The notes: generated by a model not told the origin, from the sequence alone. Counted from the stretch's first letter, positions 32,029 through 40,258 are shown. The stretch is DNA of 64,000 nt from Clostridia bacterium (GCA_017435385.1 JAFSFB010000022.1:1-64000); one strand, 5' to 3'. Translations and numbers: made by a program.

Positions 32029-32892
32029 ATGGCTTCAAAGGTTTATTTTTCAAGAGAAATCACTCCCGAAAAGGTTGTTGAGCTTTATGAAAAGCTCGGC
32101 AGGGAGCTTTCGGGCACTGTAGCGGTCAAGGTCCATTCGGGCGAAAAGGGAAATCAGAATTTCCTGAAGCCCGATTTCTGGAAGCCCGTCGTCGATAAGG
32201 TCGGCGGAACTGTCGTTGAATGCAACACGGCGTATAACGGTCAGAGAAACACGACCGAAAAGCATATGAAGCTGTTTGACGAGCACGGCTGGACCGAGCA
32301 TTTCAGCGTTGACCTGCTCGATGCCGAGGGTGACGATCTCATTCTCGAAATCCCCGAGGGCAAAAGGATAAAGAAAAATTTTGTCGGCAGGAATATTGCG
32401 AATTACGATTCCGCTCTTGTGCTTTCACATTTCAAGGGTCACCCCATGGGCGGCTTCGGAGGAGCTTTGAAGCAGCTTTCTATCGGCTTTGCATCGTCTT
32501 ACGGCAAGGGCTATATTCACGGCGTGGGCAATCCCGACGATTTCTGGAATTCCGACCATGATTCCTTCCTCGAATCGATGGCGGATGCCGCAGGCTCGGT
32601 CATTGAATTTTTCAAGGGCAACATCGTCTATGTCAATGTCATGAAGAACATGAGCGTTGACTGCGACTGCTGTGCCGTTGCGGAGGATCCCTGCATTGCC
32701 GACATCGGCATTCTTGTGTCCGACGATCCGATAGCGATCGATCAGGCGTGCGTTGACCTTGTCTATGCCTGCTCCGACGAGGGCAAGCCCCATCTTATCG
32801 AAAGAATTGAAAGCCGCAACGGTATCCATACCGTCGAGGCGGCTGCTGAGATCGGTTACGGCTCGAGAGAATATCAGCTTATCGAGATCTGA
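32029..32892 (+). CDS. DUF362 family protein
   Basis: A 287-residue cytoplasmic protein matching DUF362: VAVKVHSGEKGNQNFLKPDF near residue 32, VVECNTAYNGQRNTTEKH near 63, SHFKGHPMGGFGGALKQLSIG near 133, and ending GILVSDDPIAIDQACVDLVY. Many DUF362 proteins also carry ferredoxin-type clusters; this short form has only the cysteine group DCDCCAVAEDPC near residue 208, which may bind one cluster. The function of the family is not established. ATG 32029 follows AAGGAAAGAGGAAATGCT. Single gene with its own promoter. Confidence 0.8.
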   Translation: MASKVYFSREITPEKVVELYEKLGRELSGTVAVKVHSGEKGNQNFLKPDFWKPVVDKVGGTVVECNTAYNGQRNTTEKHMKLFDEHGWTEHFSVDLLDAEGDDLILEIPEGKRIKKNFVGRNIANYDSALVLSHFKGHPMGGFGGALKQLSIGFASSYGKGYIHGVGNPDDFWNSDHDSFLESMADAAGSVIEFFKGNIVYVNVMKNMSVDCDCCAVAEDPCIADIGILVSDDPIAIDQACVDLVYACSDEGKPHLIERIESRNGIHTVEAAAEIGYGSREYQLIEI

Positions 32893-32934
32893 TTTTATCC
32901 AAAATTAAATATTGATAATAATTCTTATTCGGTA

Positions 32935-32963
32935 TTGATTAAACATCCTTCGTAATATATAAT
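32935..32963 (+). promoter_or_regulatory. Promoter of the 5-alpha-reductase-fold gene
   Basis: TTGATT (32935-32940), 17-base spacer, TATAAT (32958-32963). Confidence 0.75.
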
Positions 32964-32994
32964 TGTTGTAAAATATTTCTTCAGGAGGATATTT

Positions 32995-33798
32995 ATGGTT
33001 GCACCGCTTTCATTCTGGCTGCTTTTTGCCGCCGCAATGCTTATCAGCTCGATAGGCTTTTACAAGTATGTTTATTTCATTTCTCTCGGCTACGGTTTCT
33101 CGATCGCAGGGCTCGGCATAATCATGCTGATAATGTTCCGCCAGGGGCTGAGCATCGGCACGGTCATCGTCTGCGTTCTGTTCTTCATTTACGGAATCCG
33201 TCTTGGCGGATATCTTCTCATCCGAGAGATCAAGAGTGCATCCTACCGCAACACGATGAAGACCGAGATCAAGGACGGCAAAACAATGCCCTTCTTTGTC
33301 AAATGCGCTATCTGGGTCACCTGCGCCGCTCTTTATGTCACTCAGGTCCTTCCCGTTTTCTACAGACTTCTCAACGGCAAAAAGACTGACGGCTTCTGCA
33401 TAGCAGGTCTTGTTATCATGGCGTTCGGCATTATCTTTGAATCCGTTGCCGATATTCAGAAGAACAACTCAAAGAAGAAGAATCCCAAGCGTTTCTGCGA
33501 CACGGGACTCTATAAAATCGTTCGCTGCCCCAACTATCTCGGCGAAATGATATTCTGGACGGGAGTTCTCGTTTCGGGTGTCAATGTTCTGAGCGGTGTC
33601 GGTCAGTGGGTGCTTGCTCTTATCGGCTATATCGGCATCATCTTCGTCATGTTCAGCGGCGCACGCCGTCTTGAGCTTCGTCAGAACAAGAATTACGGCA
33701 ACGATCCCGAATATCAGAAATATGTTAAGACCGTTCCGATCATGGTTCCGTTCGTTCCGCTTTACAGCGTTGCAAAATATAAGTTCCTTGTTGCATGA
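32995..33798 (+). CDS. DUF1295 / steroid 5-alpha-reductase-fold membrane protein
   Basis: A 267-residue integral membrane protein with about six hydrophobic segments. The conserved region is FCDTGLYKIVRCPNYLGEM near residue 168, followed by a hydrophobic helix and a basic C-terminal end with RRLELRQNKNYGNDPEYQKY. That matches DUF1295 and, more loosely, isoprenylcysteine methyltransferases; the fold binds NADPH or S-adenosylmethionine in known members. Reductase or methyltransferase cannot be chosen here. Start: AGGAGGATATTT then ATG 32995. Confidence 0.8.
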   Translation: MVAPLSFWLLFAAAMLISSIGFYKYVYFISLGYGFSIAGLGIIMLIMFRQGLSIGTVIVCVLFFIYGIRLGGYLLIREIKSASYRNTMKTEIKDGKTMPFFVKCAIWVTCAALYVTQVLPVFYRLLNGKKTDGFCIAGLVIMAFGIIFESVADIQKNNSKKKNPKRFCDTGLYKIVRCPNYLGEMIFWTGVLVSGVNVLSGVGQWVLALIGYIGIIFVMFSGARRLELRQNKNYGNDPEYQKYVKTVPIMVPFVPLYSVAKYKFLVA

Positions 33799-33806
33799 TC
33801 ATCAGG

Positions 33807-33835
33807 CTCCTCCGATTGTTTCGGGGGAGTTTTTT
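33807..33835 (+). terminator. Rho-independent terminator
   Basis: CTCCTCCGA / TCGGGGGAG (one T-G pair), loop TTGTT, then six T. Confidence 0.8.
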
Positions 33836-33836
33836 G

Positions 33837-33865
33837 TTGAAAAGACTGTTGCTTTATGGTAAAAT
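33837..33865 (+). promoter_or_regulatory. Promoter of the GH43 gene
   Basis: TTGAAA (33837-33842), 17-base spacer, TAAAAT (33860-33865). The spacer end GTTGC...TATGG resembles that of the promoter at 19890. Confidence 0.7.
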
Positions 33866-33893
33866 ATTCATATTATAAAACCGAGGTAACGCT

Positions 33894-34871
33894 ATGAGCA
33901 TCAGAACAGAAATTTTTATCAAAGACAGGGCAGATCCCTTTGTCAAAAAAGGGAGCGACGGTTATTATTATTTCACCGCATCCTATCCGATGTACGGCAA
34001 GGATGACAAAGAGGGCTATGACAGAATAATTCTCCGCAGGGCAAAAACCGTTGAGGGGCTTGCCGATGCAGAGGAAATAACGGTCTGGGATGAAAAGGAT
34101 TCCGACCTTTCGCACCGCTTTATCTGGGCACCCGAAATCCATGAGATCGGTGGAAAATGGTATATCCTTTTTGCCGCAAGCGGTAGCGAAAACAATGTCT
34201 GGGATATAGACTGCCACATCATCATGTGCTCGGGCGACGATCCATGTGTGGATGAATGGATCGATAAGGGAAGATTCACCGCCTGCGAGGGCGACAGCTT
34301 TTCTTTCAGAGGCTTTTCTCTTGATATGACATATTTTGAATGCGGCGGAAAGCATTATGTTGCATGGGCTCAGAACGGCGGAAATTCGAACATTTATCTC
34401 TCAACCGTCGATCCCGACGAGCCTTGGAAAACAACTGCTCCCGCCATGCTTCTCACCAAGCCCGAATATGACTGGGAGAGGGTACGCATTCCCGTAAACG
34501 AAGGTCCTGCGGCTATGATACATAACGGCAGGCTGTATCTTGCGTTTTCCGCTTCGGCAACCGGTCCCGAATACTGCGTCGGGCTTATGTATGCCGATGA
34601 AAATGCTGACCTTATGGATCACGAAAGCTGGACAAAGCTTGTTGCTCCGATCCTGACCTCGGATGACCTTGACGGCGAATACGGTCCCGGCCATAATTCC
34701 TTTGTCATAAACGAAAACGGGGAGTGGCTGTGCGTTTATCATTCGAGGGATGAGGTCTGCTTCAGGGGCGAATGCGGATATTCCGACGGCGACTCGCTCT
34801 ATGATCCCTGCAGAAGCGCAAGAATCAGAAGAGTCCTCTTCGATGATAACGGAATGCCGTATTTTGAGTGA
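33894..34871 (+). CDS. GH43 family glycoside hydrolase (arabinofuranosidase/xylosidase type)
   Basis: A 325-residue cytoplasmic protein (no signal peptide) with the five-bladed propeller landmarks of GH43: RADPFVKKGSDGYYYFTAS near residue 10 (base Asp), RFIWAPEIHEIGGKWYILFAA near 77, the pKa-modulating Asp in SLDMTYF near 145, the acid Glu in VNEGPAAMIHNGRLYLAFSAS near 203, and the late GPGHNSF His near 265. It is likely to release arabinose or xylose from imported oligosaccharides; specificity cannot be read. The TGA stop lies at the edge of a GTGAATA repeat tract, so the very C-terminus may have been set by repeat insertion. Confidence 0.85.
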   Translation: MSIRTEIFIKDRADPFVKKGSDGYYYFTASYPMYGKDDKEGYDRIILRRAKTVEGLADAEEITVWDEKDSDLSHRFIWAPEIHEIGGKWYILFAASGSENNVWDIDCHIIMCSGDDPCVDEWIDKGRFTACEGDSFSFRGFSLDMTYFECGGKHYVAWAQNGGNSNIYLSTVDPDEPWKTTAPAMLLTKPEYDWERVRIPVNEGPAAMIHNGRLYLAFSASATGPEYCVGLMYADENADLMDHESWTKLVAPILTSDDLDGEYGPGHNSFVINENGEWLCVYHSRDEVCFRGECGYSDGDSLYDPCRSARIRRVLFDDNGMPYFE

Positions 34872-34980
34872 ATAGTGAATGATGAATAGTGAATAGTTAA
34901 GGGCGGGCGTTGCCCGCACCCGATTGTGCAGTGAATGGTGAATAGTGAATGGTTAAGGATAGGCTTCACCTATGACCGAT
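34867..34980 (+). repeat. GTGAATA-heptad / hairpin repeat, copy 1
   Basis: Order of modules: GTGAATA-type tandem (34869-34898), hairpin GGGCGGGC-GTT-GCCCGC with ACCCGAT, a second tandem (34931-34952), then hairpin ATAGGC-TTCAC-CTAT with GACCGAT. The copy at 57071-57190 has the same order; the copy at 54911-55134 is inverted. Confidence 0.8.
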
Positions 34981-35029
34981 TATACTAATTCATAATGCGT
35001 AATGCGCAATTAATATTTATTATAAATTA

Positions 35030-35058
35030 TTGTAATAAAATAAAATCTCTGCTATAAT
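35030..35058 (+). promoter_or_regulatory. Promoter of the GH13 gene
   Basis: TTGTAA (35030-35035), 17-base spacer, TATAAT (35053-35058), 35 bases before ATG 35094. Confidence 0.75.
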
Positions 35059-35093
35059 TGAAATGTAATAAATTTCCGAAGGGAGAATTTGAT

Positions 35094-36758
35094 ATGAAAA
35101 AAACACAGTGGTACAAAGATGCGGTCTGCTATCAGATCTGGCCCCGTTCGTTCTGCGACGGAAACGGTGACGGAATCGGTGACCTTGAAGGCGTTCTTTC
35201 AAAGCTTGACTATCTCAAAGAGCTTGGCGTAACCTGCATCTGGTTTTCGCCCCTTTATTGCTCGCCCAATGCCGACTTCGGTTACGATATTTCCGATTAC
35301 AGAAACATCTCTCCCGACTACGGCGACAATGAGCTTTTCAAGAAGGTGCTTGACGAGGCTCACGCAAGAGGCATGAAGGTCATCATGGATCTCGTTGTCA
35401 ACCACAGCTCCGACGAACACGAATGGTTCAAGCAGGGCATTGACAAGAACAGCAAGTATCACGATTACTATATCTGGCGTGACGGCAAAAACGGTAAGCT
35501 TCCCAACAACTGGTCATCGCTTTTTGAGGGCAAGGCATGGGAATATAATCAGGAAAACGGACAGTATTATCTCCATCTTTTCTCCAAGAAGCAGCCCGAC
35601 CTCAACATGGATAATCCCGAGCTGCGTCAGGAGGTCAAGGATATCATGAAGTTCTGGCTCGACATGGGCGTTGACGGCTTCCGTGAGGATGTTATCACCT
35701 TTGTTTCCAAGAGAGAAGGTCTTCCCAACGGCTTCCCGATTCCTCAGGCATGCGGCATGGAGCATTATGCAGACGGACCGCATATCCATGAATATCTGAA
35801 GGAATTCAGAGAGGTTCTTAACGAATATGACTGCTTCGTTGTCGGCGAAGCTCCTATGATGACCGTCAACAAGGCACTCAAATATATCAAGGAGGGCCCC
35901 AATCAGGAGCTTGACATGATGTTCCATTTCCAGCATATGGAGGCTGACTGCCTTTTCATGGACTGTCTGACCCTTCCCTTCAGCCTCAAAAAGCTCAAGA
36001 AATCGTTCTCGACCTGGCAGACGGGACTTTACGGCAAGGGCTGGAACGCTCTTTACATGGAAAATCATGACCATCCGAGAATCATCAACCGCTTTGGCAG
36101 CGTTGAATACAGAACCGAGAGCGCAAAGTCGATCGCAAACTCCTATATGCTCCAGTGCGGAACCCCCTTCATTTATCAGGGACAGGAGATCGGCATGACG
36201 AATATCGACCTTCCCGAGGTTGAGGATTATCAGGATGTTTTCGCAGTAAACAATTATAAAACTCTCCGTCTTTTCGGCTTCTCGGATGAAAAGGCAAAGC
36301 AGCGCCTCAAGGAGTCGAGCCGAGGCAACGCAAGAACTCCCATCCAGTGGGATGACAGCGATAATGCAGGCTTCACGAGCGGAACTCCCTGGATGCCCGT
36401 CAACCCCAACTATAAAGACGGCATCAACGCAAAGGCTGAAATGGAGAATCCCGATTCGATCTTCAATCATTATAAGGCTCTTATCAAATTCCGCAAGGAA
36501 AACCCCGTTGCCGTTTACGGCTCGTATAAGGAATATAACAAGGCAAGCAGCGACCTTTATGTTTACGAGAGAGTCTATAACGGTGTGAGCATGCTCGTTA
36601 TCTGCTCATATACCGATAAGTGCGTCAACTTCACAGCACCTGCAGGCTATGACCTGACAAAGGGCAAGGCAATTCTCTGCAACTATAAGGATGCTCCCGT
36701 AGGCAAAAACGGCTTCACAACAAGACCTTACGAAACAAGAGTTTATATTTTTGACTGA
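35094..36758 (+). CDS. GH13 alpha-glucosidase (oligo-1,6-glucosidase type)
   Basis: A 554-residue cytoplasmic enzyme. ATG 35094 follows AAGGGAGAATTT; the frame from 35058 overlaps the -10 box and is rejected. GH13 motifs: CIWFSPLYCSPNADFGYDI near 50, region I DLVVNHSSDEHEWF near 98, region II GVDGFREDVITF with the nucleophile Asp near 197, region III FVVGEAPMM with the acid Glu near 253, and region IV ENHDHPRIINRFG near 323. QGQEIGMTN and RTPIQWDDSDNAGFT are typical of oligo-1,6-glucosidases and related enzymes. It should release glucose from isomaltose- or maltose-type oligosaccharides. Confidence 0.9.
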   Translation: MKKTQWYKDAVCYQIWPRSFCDGNGDGIGDLEGVLSKLDYLKELGVTCIWFSPLYCSPNADFGYDISDYRNISPDYGDNELFKKVLDEAHARGMKVIMDLVVNHSSDEHEWFKQGIDKNSKYHDYYIWRDGKNGKLPNNWSSLFEGKAWEYNQENGQYYLHLFSKKQPDLNMDNPELRQEVKDIMKFWLDMGVDGFREDVITFVSKREGLPNGFPIPQACGMEHYADGPHIHEYLKEFREVLNEYDCFVVGEAPMMTVNKALKYIKEGPNQELDMMFHFQHMEADCLFMDCLTLPFSLKKLKKSFSTWQTGLYGKGWNALYMENHDHPRIINRFGSVEYRTESAKSIANSYMLQCGTPFIYQGQEIGMTNIDLPEVEDYQDVFAVNNYKTLRLFGFSDEKAKQRLKESSRGNARTPIQWDDSDNAGFTSGTPWMPVNPNYKDGINAKAEMENPDSIFNHYKALIKFRKENPVAVYGSYKEYNKASSDLYVYERVYNGVSMLVICSYTDKCVNFTAPAGYDLTKGKAILCNYKDAPVGKNGFTTRPYETRVYIFD

Positions 36759-36769
36759 TAAACATAACA

Positions 36770-36974
36770 TAGGCTCCCTTTGAAGGGAGCTGCCCGAAGG
36801 GCTGAGGGTTGGAGAATGCGGAGCATTCGGTTGTGAAGCAACCCTCCGTCTTTTGGCTACGCCAAAATCCACCTCCCTTGAAAGGGAGGCTGTTAACCGC
36901 AATTTCCATAGGCTCCTTTTGAAAGGAGCTGTCACGAAGTGACTGAGGATTGGGAATGCGCAGCATTCTGAATC
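36770..36974. repeat. 205-base structured repeat, copy 1 (left of DUF559)
   Basis: Starts TAGGCTCCCTTTGAAGGGAG and ends CAGCATTCTGAATC. Internally it has a complete unit (hairpin CTCCCTTTGAAGGGAG, GAGGGTTG pairing with CAACCCTC, hairpin TTTTGGCTACGCCAAAA, end hairpin CCTCCCTTGAAAGGGAGG) and a second, truncated unit. It matches 37376-37580 at 202 of 205 positions by eye. Confidence 0.9.
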
Positions 36975-36992
36975 TGAAAACGAGGGATTTGA

Positions 36993-37361
36993 ATGAATGA
37001 TAAATTCTTGCCGAGAAACAAAAGTCTGAAATCTCTTTCAGCGGAGCTGAGAAAGAATGCAACTCCGCAAGAGAATAAGCTTTGGTATGAGTTCCTGAGA
37101 AATTATAATTATAGATTCAACAGACAAAGAATAATCGGAAATTATATTGTTGACTTTTATTGTGATAAGGCAAAACTCGTGATTGAGATTGATGGCTCTC
37201 AGCATTTTTATACTAAAAATATAGATGATGACAAAGAGAGAACGGCATATCTCAACTCTCTCGGTATTGAGGTTATCAGGTTTGCAAATAATGAAATAAA
37301 TGAAAGCTTTTATGAAGTATGTTCTGTTATTGATGAAAGAATTAATCATAGGTTAAAATAA
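36993..37361 (+). CDS. DUF559 (Vsr/PD-(D/E)xK-like) endonuclease-domain protein
   Basis: A 122-residue protein; ATG 36993 follows GAGGGATTTG. It opens with a basic helix and RKNATPQENKLWYEFLR, typical of DUF559. The nuclease core is IVDFYCDKAKLVIEIDGSQH near residue 53: the Asp of VDFYC and Glu/Asp of EIDG fit a PD-(D/E)xK-like active site, as in very-short-patch-repair-type nucleases. RTAYLNSLGIEVIRF closes the fold. Codons are more A/T-rich than in the flanking GH13 and Nudix genes. It is bracketed by two 205-base direct repeats and has no obvious partner, which suggests a mobile or repeat-associated nuclease. Its natural target is unknown. Confidence 0.85.
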   Translation: MNDKFLPRNKSLKSLSAELRKNATPQENKLWYEFLRNYNYRFNRQRIIGNYIVDFYCDKAKLVIEIDGSQHFYTKNIDDDKERTAYLNSLGIEVIRFANNEINESFYEVCSVIDERINHRLK

Positions 37362-37375
37362 CAGAACGATCTCAT

Positions 37376-37580
37376 TAGGCTCCCTTTGAAGGGAGCTGCC
37401 CGAAGGGCTGAGGGTTGGAGAATGCGGAGCATTCGGTTGTGAAGCAACCCTCCGTCTTTTGGCTGCGCCAAAATCCACCTCCCTTGAAAGGGAGGCTATT
37501 AACCGCAATTTCCATAGGCTCCTTTTGAAAGGAGCTGTCACGAAATGACTGAGGATTGGGAATGCGCAGCATTCTGAATC
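37376..37580. repeat. 205-base structured repeat, copy 2 (right of DUF559)
   Basis: Same boundaries as copy 1; three differences: ACGCC/GCGCC in the central hairpin, GTTAACC/ATTAACC, and GAAGTGACT/GAAATGACT. The offset between copies is 606 bases. It lies directly before the Nudix gene. Confidence 0.9.
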
Positions 37581-37599
37581 AAGTATGTGAGGAATATCA

Positions 37600-38097
37600 A
37601 TGAACACGCTTGAAGTAATAAATCAATACGGTGATAAATATTCTCTGCCGCCCCGATTCACCCGTATCGGCTGCAGGGCGATAATCGTTGAAAACGGAAA
37701 GACACTGCTTTCCCATGAGGTCAACACGGGAGTTTACCTGACTCCCGGCGGCGGACTTGAAAGCGCAGAAACCAACGCCGAATGCGTTGTGCGTGAAGTA
37801 CTTGAAGAAACGGGATATCTCGTGAAGGTTGTTTCGCCGTTTGTTATTGTTGACGAGTATTATTATGACAAGCTGTTTGTAAGCAATTATTTCATCTGCG
37901 AAACCGCAGGCAAAGAAAAGCAGAGTCTTACCGAAACCGAGATCCTTCACGGCGTTACGCCCGAATGGGTCGGGCTTGAAAAGGCTCTTGAGATCTTCGG
38001 CACATACAAGGACCTGACCGACGAAGAGCTTGCGGCACAGTACAAAAGAGAGTTTACGGTTTTATCAAAATTCAGGGAAGCGAAAAAATGCGAGTAA
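37600..38097 (+). CDS. Nudix hydrolase
   Basis: A 165-residue cytoplasmic enzyme with a complete Nudix box beginning GGLESAETNAECVVREVLEE and continuing TGY, near residues 49-71, matching Gx5Ex7REUxEExGU. It therefore should cleave a nucleoside diphosphate linked to another group, with Mg2+ held by the REVLEE glutamates. ATG 37600 follows GAGGAATATCA, right after the second 205-base repeat. Its last 10 bases overlap the start of the next gene, so the two are translationally coupled. Confidence 0.88.
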   Translation: MNTLEVINQYGDKYSLPPRFTRIGCRAIIVENGKTLLSHEVNTGVYLTPGGGLESAETNAECVVREVLEETGYLVKVVSPFVIVDEYYYDKLFVSNYFICETAGKEKQSLTETEILHGVTPEWVGLEKALEIFGTYKDLTDEELAAQYKREFTVLSKFREAKKCE

Positions 38098-38801
38098 TGA
38101 CCTTCAACATCCAGCATTGTCTGGATTATAAAAATGATATAATCGACATCGGGCTTTTTGCCGATTCGATAAAAGCGGTCGATCCCGATATCTGCGGACT
38201 CAACGAGGTCAGGGGAGAGGGACCGCTTGACGGCTATACCGATCAGACGAACGCCCTCGGCGATGCTCTTGGATATAACCGATATTTTGCCGAGGCGATA
38301 AAGGTAGGCGGCACAAGCCCTTACGGCAACGCTTTTGTCACGAAATATCCGATTAAAAGTGCTCAGACGCTCGCTGTTCCCGATCCGGTCTTCAGATTCG
38401 ATATCGGCAAATATGAGTCCAGATGCATTCTTAAAGCGGTTGTTGATGTCGCAGGCAGAGAGGTTCTCGTTCTTGTCTGTCATATGGGACTCGCTCTCGG
38501 TGAAAGAAAAAATGCGGTCAGAGAAATATGCAAAATAGTCGATTCGACCGATATGCCGCTTGTTCTCATGGGCGATTTCAATGCCGTACCCGACAGTAAT
38601 GAGCTCAAGCCCCTTTTTGAAAGACTCAGCGACACCGACTCTTTTGCCGCAGAAAAAGGAAAGCACACCTTCCCGTCTTATAAACCCAATATCAAAATTG
38701 ATTACATATTCTATAAAAATCTGAAATGCAAAAGCGTTCAGACGGTTGAAAAGGTAATCTCTGACCATTTTCCGATCGTTGCGGAGTTTGAGCTTTTGTG
38801 A
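38088..38801 (+). CDS. Endonuclease/exonuclease/phosphatase-family hydrolase
   Basis: A 237-residue protein of the DNase I-like EEP superfamily without signal peptide. Motifs: TFNIQHCLDY at the start, CGLNEVRGEG near 37 (metal-binding Glu), LVLMGDFNAVPDSNEL near 160 (Asp-Asn pair) and ISDHFPIVAEF at the end (catalytic His). Known members cleave DNA, RNA, sphingomyelin or phosphoinositides; nothing here decides which. It overlaps the Nudix gene by 10 bases. No terminator follows immediately; a dyad at 38830-38859 does. Confidence 0.85.
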   Translation: MRVMTFNIQHCLDYKNDIIDIGLFADSIKAVDPDICGLNEVRGEGPLDGYTDQTNALGDALGYNRYFAEAIKVGGTSPYGNAFVTKYPIKSAQTLAVPDPVFRFDIGKYESRCILKAVVDVAGREVLVLVCHMGLALGERKNAVREICKIVDSTDMPLVLMGDFNAVPDSNELKPLFERLSDTDSFAAEKGKHTFPSYKPNIKIDYIFYKNLKCKSVQTVEKVISDHFPIVAEFELL

Positions 38802-38829
38802 TTTTCTTTTTGTTTCACAGTAAACCCGA

Positions 38830-38859
38830 CTTTACAACAGTTATTACAGCGTTGTAAAG
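38830..38859. promoter_or_regulatory. Perfect 9-base dyad, candidate operator
   Basis: CTTTACAAC (38830-38838) and GTTGTAAAG (38851-38859) with a 12-base spacer, 74 bases upstream of the gene at 38933. No T run follows, so a protein-binding site is more likely than a terminator. Confidence 0.45.
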
Positions 38860-38932
38860 CGAAGTTGGTAGAGAATTCAGCTGAAACGGTGTATCATGCT
38901 TATGAAATACTTTTCAGAAAGAGGTTTTTGAT

Positions 38933-39625
38933 ATGGGAACATCAATTCTTTTGGTCTTTATTTTTCCGGCTATGATATTTGAAGTGCTTTTCAGCTTTAT
39001 CTCAGGTGCGATCTTCGGCTATCCGACGGCGCAGGTCGAGTTGCCTTATGACGAAGCAACGGGACTTGTCTGGGAATACGATAACATCAACGACCCGTAT
39101 ATAGATCTTGTTAAAACCGAGATCAAAGACGGCAAGCAGATCTTTGTCTTTGAGAGCTCAGGCATCAAGCTTGATTGGAACGGCGAATTTATGGATCTTG
39201 TTTTCACCGATAAGAACGGCAACGAAGAGGTTTATTACGCTATCGGCGGAAGCAAGCGTTTTGCACCCGATATATATACTGCCGAAGAATGCAGGCTGAT
39301 CGACCTTACAATAACTGCGGAAAACCCTGAAAGCGGCGGCAAATGGAAGATTACGGATCACAATAATTATGTTTTGTATCAGGAAGAAACAGTTTCTGAA
39401 ACTCAGACTTATACCGTAGTTGTAACACCTGGCAATAAAAGGGGAAGCTATGCTGAATACGGCATGTTCAGCGTTGAATTCACTTATGTTGATTCTCTCG
39501 GTGCGCCCGTTGAGCTTTCAACCGCAATATATAAGCTTGAAGACGGTGAGCATTATCTTTCTGAGATAAAAAGTCAGAGCTTTTCCGATTATATGGACGG
39601 TCTTCTTGAACACACCCGAAGCTGA
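38933..39625 (+). CDS. Membrane-anchored protein of unknown function
   Basis: A 230-residue protein; ATG 38933 follows AAAGAGGTTTTTGAT. Residues 4-29 are a hydrophobic helix (LLVFIFPAMIFEVLFSFISGAIFG) without a clear cleavage site, so it is probably an anchored extracellular protein. The rest is acidic and beta-rich, with WNGEFMDLVFTDKNGNEEVYY near 80 and a second half rich in Thr and Tyr. No family recognised. The next two plus-strand genes also encode membrane or secreted proteins, each with its own ribosome binding site and short gaps, so a three-gene envelope unit is possible. Confidence 0.6.
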   Translation: MGTSILLVFIFPAMIFEVLFSFISGAIFGYPTAQVELPYDEATGLVWEYDNINDPYIDLVKTEIKDGKQIFVFESSGIKLDWNGEFMDLVFTDKNGNEEVYYAIGGSKRFAPDIYTAEECRLIDLTITAENPESGGKWKITDHNNYVLYQEETVSETQTYTVVVTPGNKRGSYAEYGMFSVEFTYVDSLGAPVELSTAIYKLEDGEHYLSEIKSQSFSDYMDGLLEHTRS

Positions 39626-39702
39626 GCTTATGTAATGCGTTTTAACGGTCGGGGCAGATATTGACCGCTCGCAAAAATTGTTATCAATGAAAGGAGAAAA
39701 CC

Positions 39703-40221
39703 ATGGAACCTCTGTTTATCAATGATATCAGGCAGACAAAAGAAATGTATATCGAAATGAACAAGGCATATTCATCCGCTTCGCAGATTGCCTATAAGAT
39801 TGCGGTTCCGCTTGTTTACGGTTTTCTTGCCTTTGTTCTGATATATTTCTATTATAATTTTATCGGTGCGGCAATTGTAGCCGCAGCGGGTGTTCTGCTT
39901 TTCTTCTATCCGCTTATCAAGCTTCATCGGGTTGCAAAAAAGCGTGAAAAACAGATTGTTGAGCTTTACGGCTCGGAGCTTGAGGGTCAGACTCTTTTTT
40001 ATGATGATCACCTCGTTTCAACAGGCTTCAACGATAAATCCGAGGTTAAGATTGAATACGGTAAGATCATCAAGGTCAGACAGAGCAGGAATCTTTATCT
40101 GCTCATTATGAAGCAGAAGCTTGTTGTCATGGTTGATAAAAACCGTTTTGAAAAAGGCAGCTGCGAAGAATTTGAGCAGTTTATCAAAGAAAAAGCAACC
40201 AATGCGAAGATCAGACTGTGA
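39703..40221 (+). CDS. YcxB-like membrane protein
   Basis: A 172-residue protein with two adjacent hydrophobic helices (about 32-65: VPLVYGFLAFVLIYFYY and IGAAIVAAAGVLLFFYPL) followed by a soluble C-terminal half. The latter runs LFYDDHLVSTGFNDKSEVKIEYGKI and ends with a basic LYLLIMKQKLVVMVDKNRF, which is the YcxB-like C-terminal pattern (PF14317). The family has no known function. ATG 39703 follows GAAAGGAGAAAACC. Confidence 0.7.
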   Translation: MEPLFINDIRQTKEMYIEMNKAYSSASQIAYKIAVPLVYGFLAFVLIYFYYNFIGAAIVAAAGVLLFFYPLIKLHRVAKKREKQIVELYGSELEGQTLFYDDHLVSTGFNDKSEVKIEYGKIIKVRQSRNLYLLIMKQKLVVMVDKNRFEKGSCEEFEQFIKEKATNAKIRL

Positions 40222-40258
40222 TTTTCGTTTTAATAATTATATGAAAGGATGATAAATC

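Noticed and set aside
34867..35010. CRISPR array
   Set aside because: Units are only about 7 bases with no unique spacers of constant length, and no cas gene is nearby.
36606..36935. Frames on minus translating the 205-base repeats (also 37353-37607)
   Set aside because: Nearly the same peptides appear at both repeat copies because the DNA is repeated; no ribosome binding site, and the sequence is better explained by hairpin structure.
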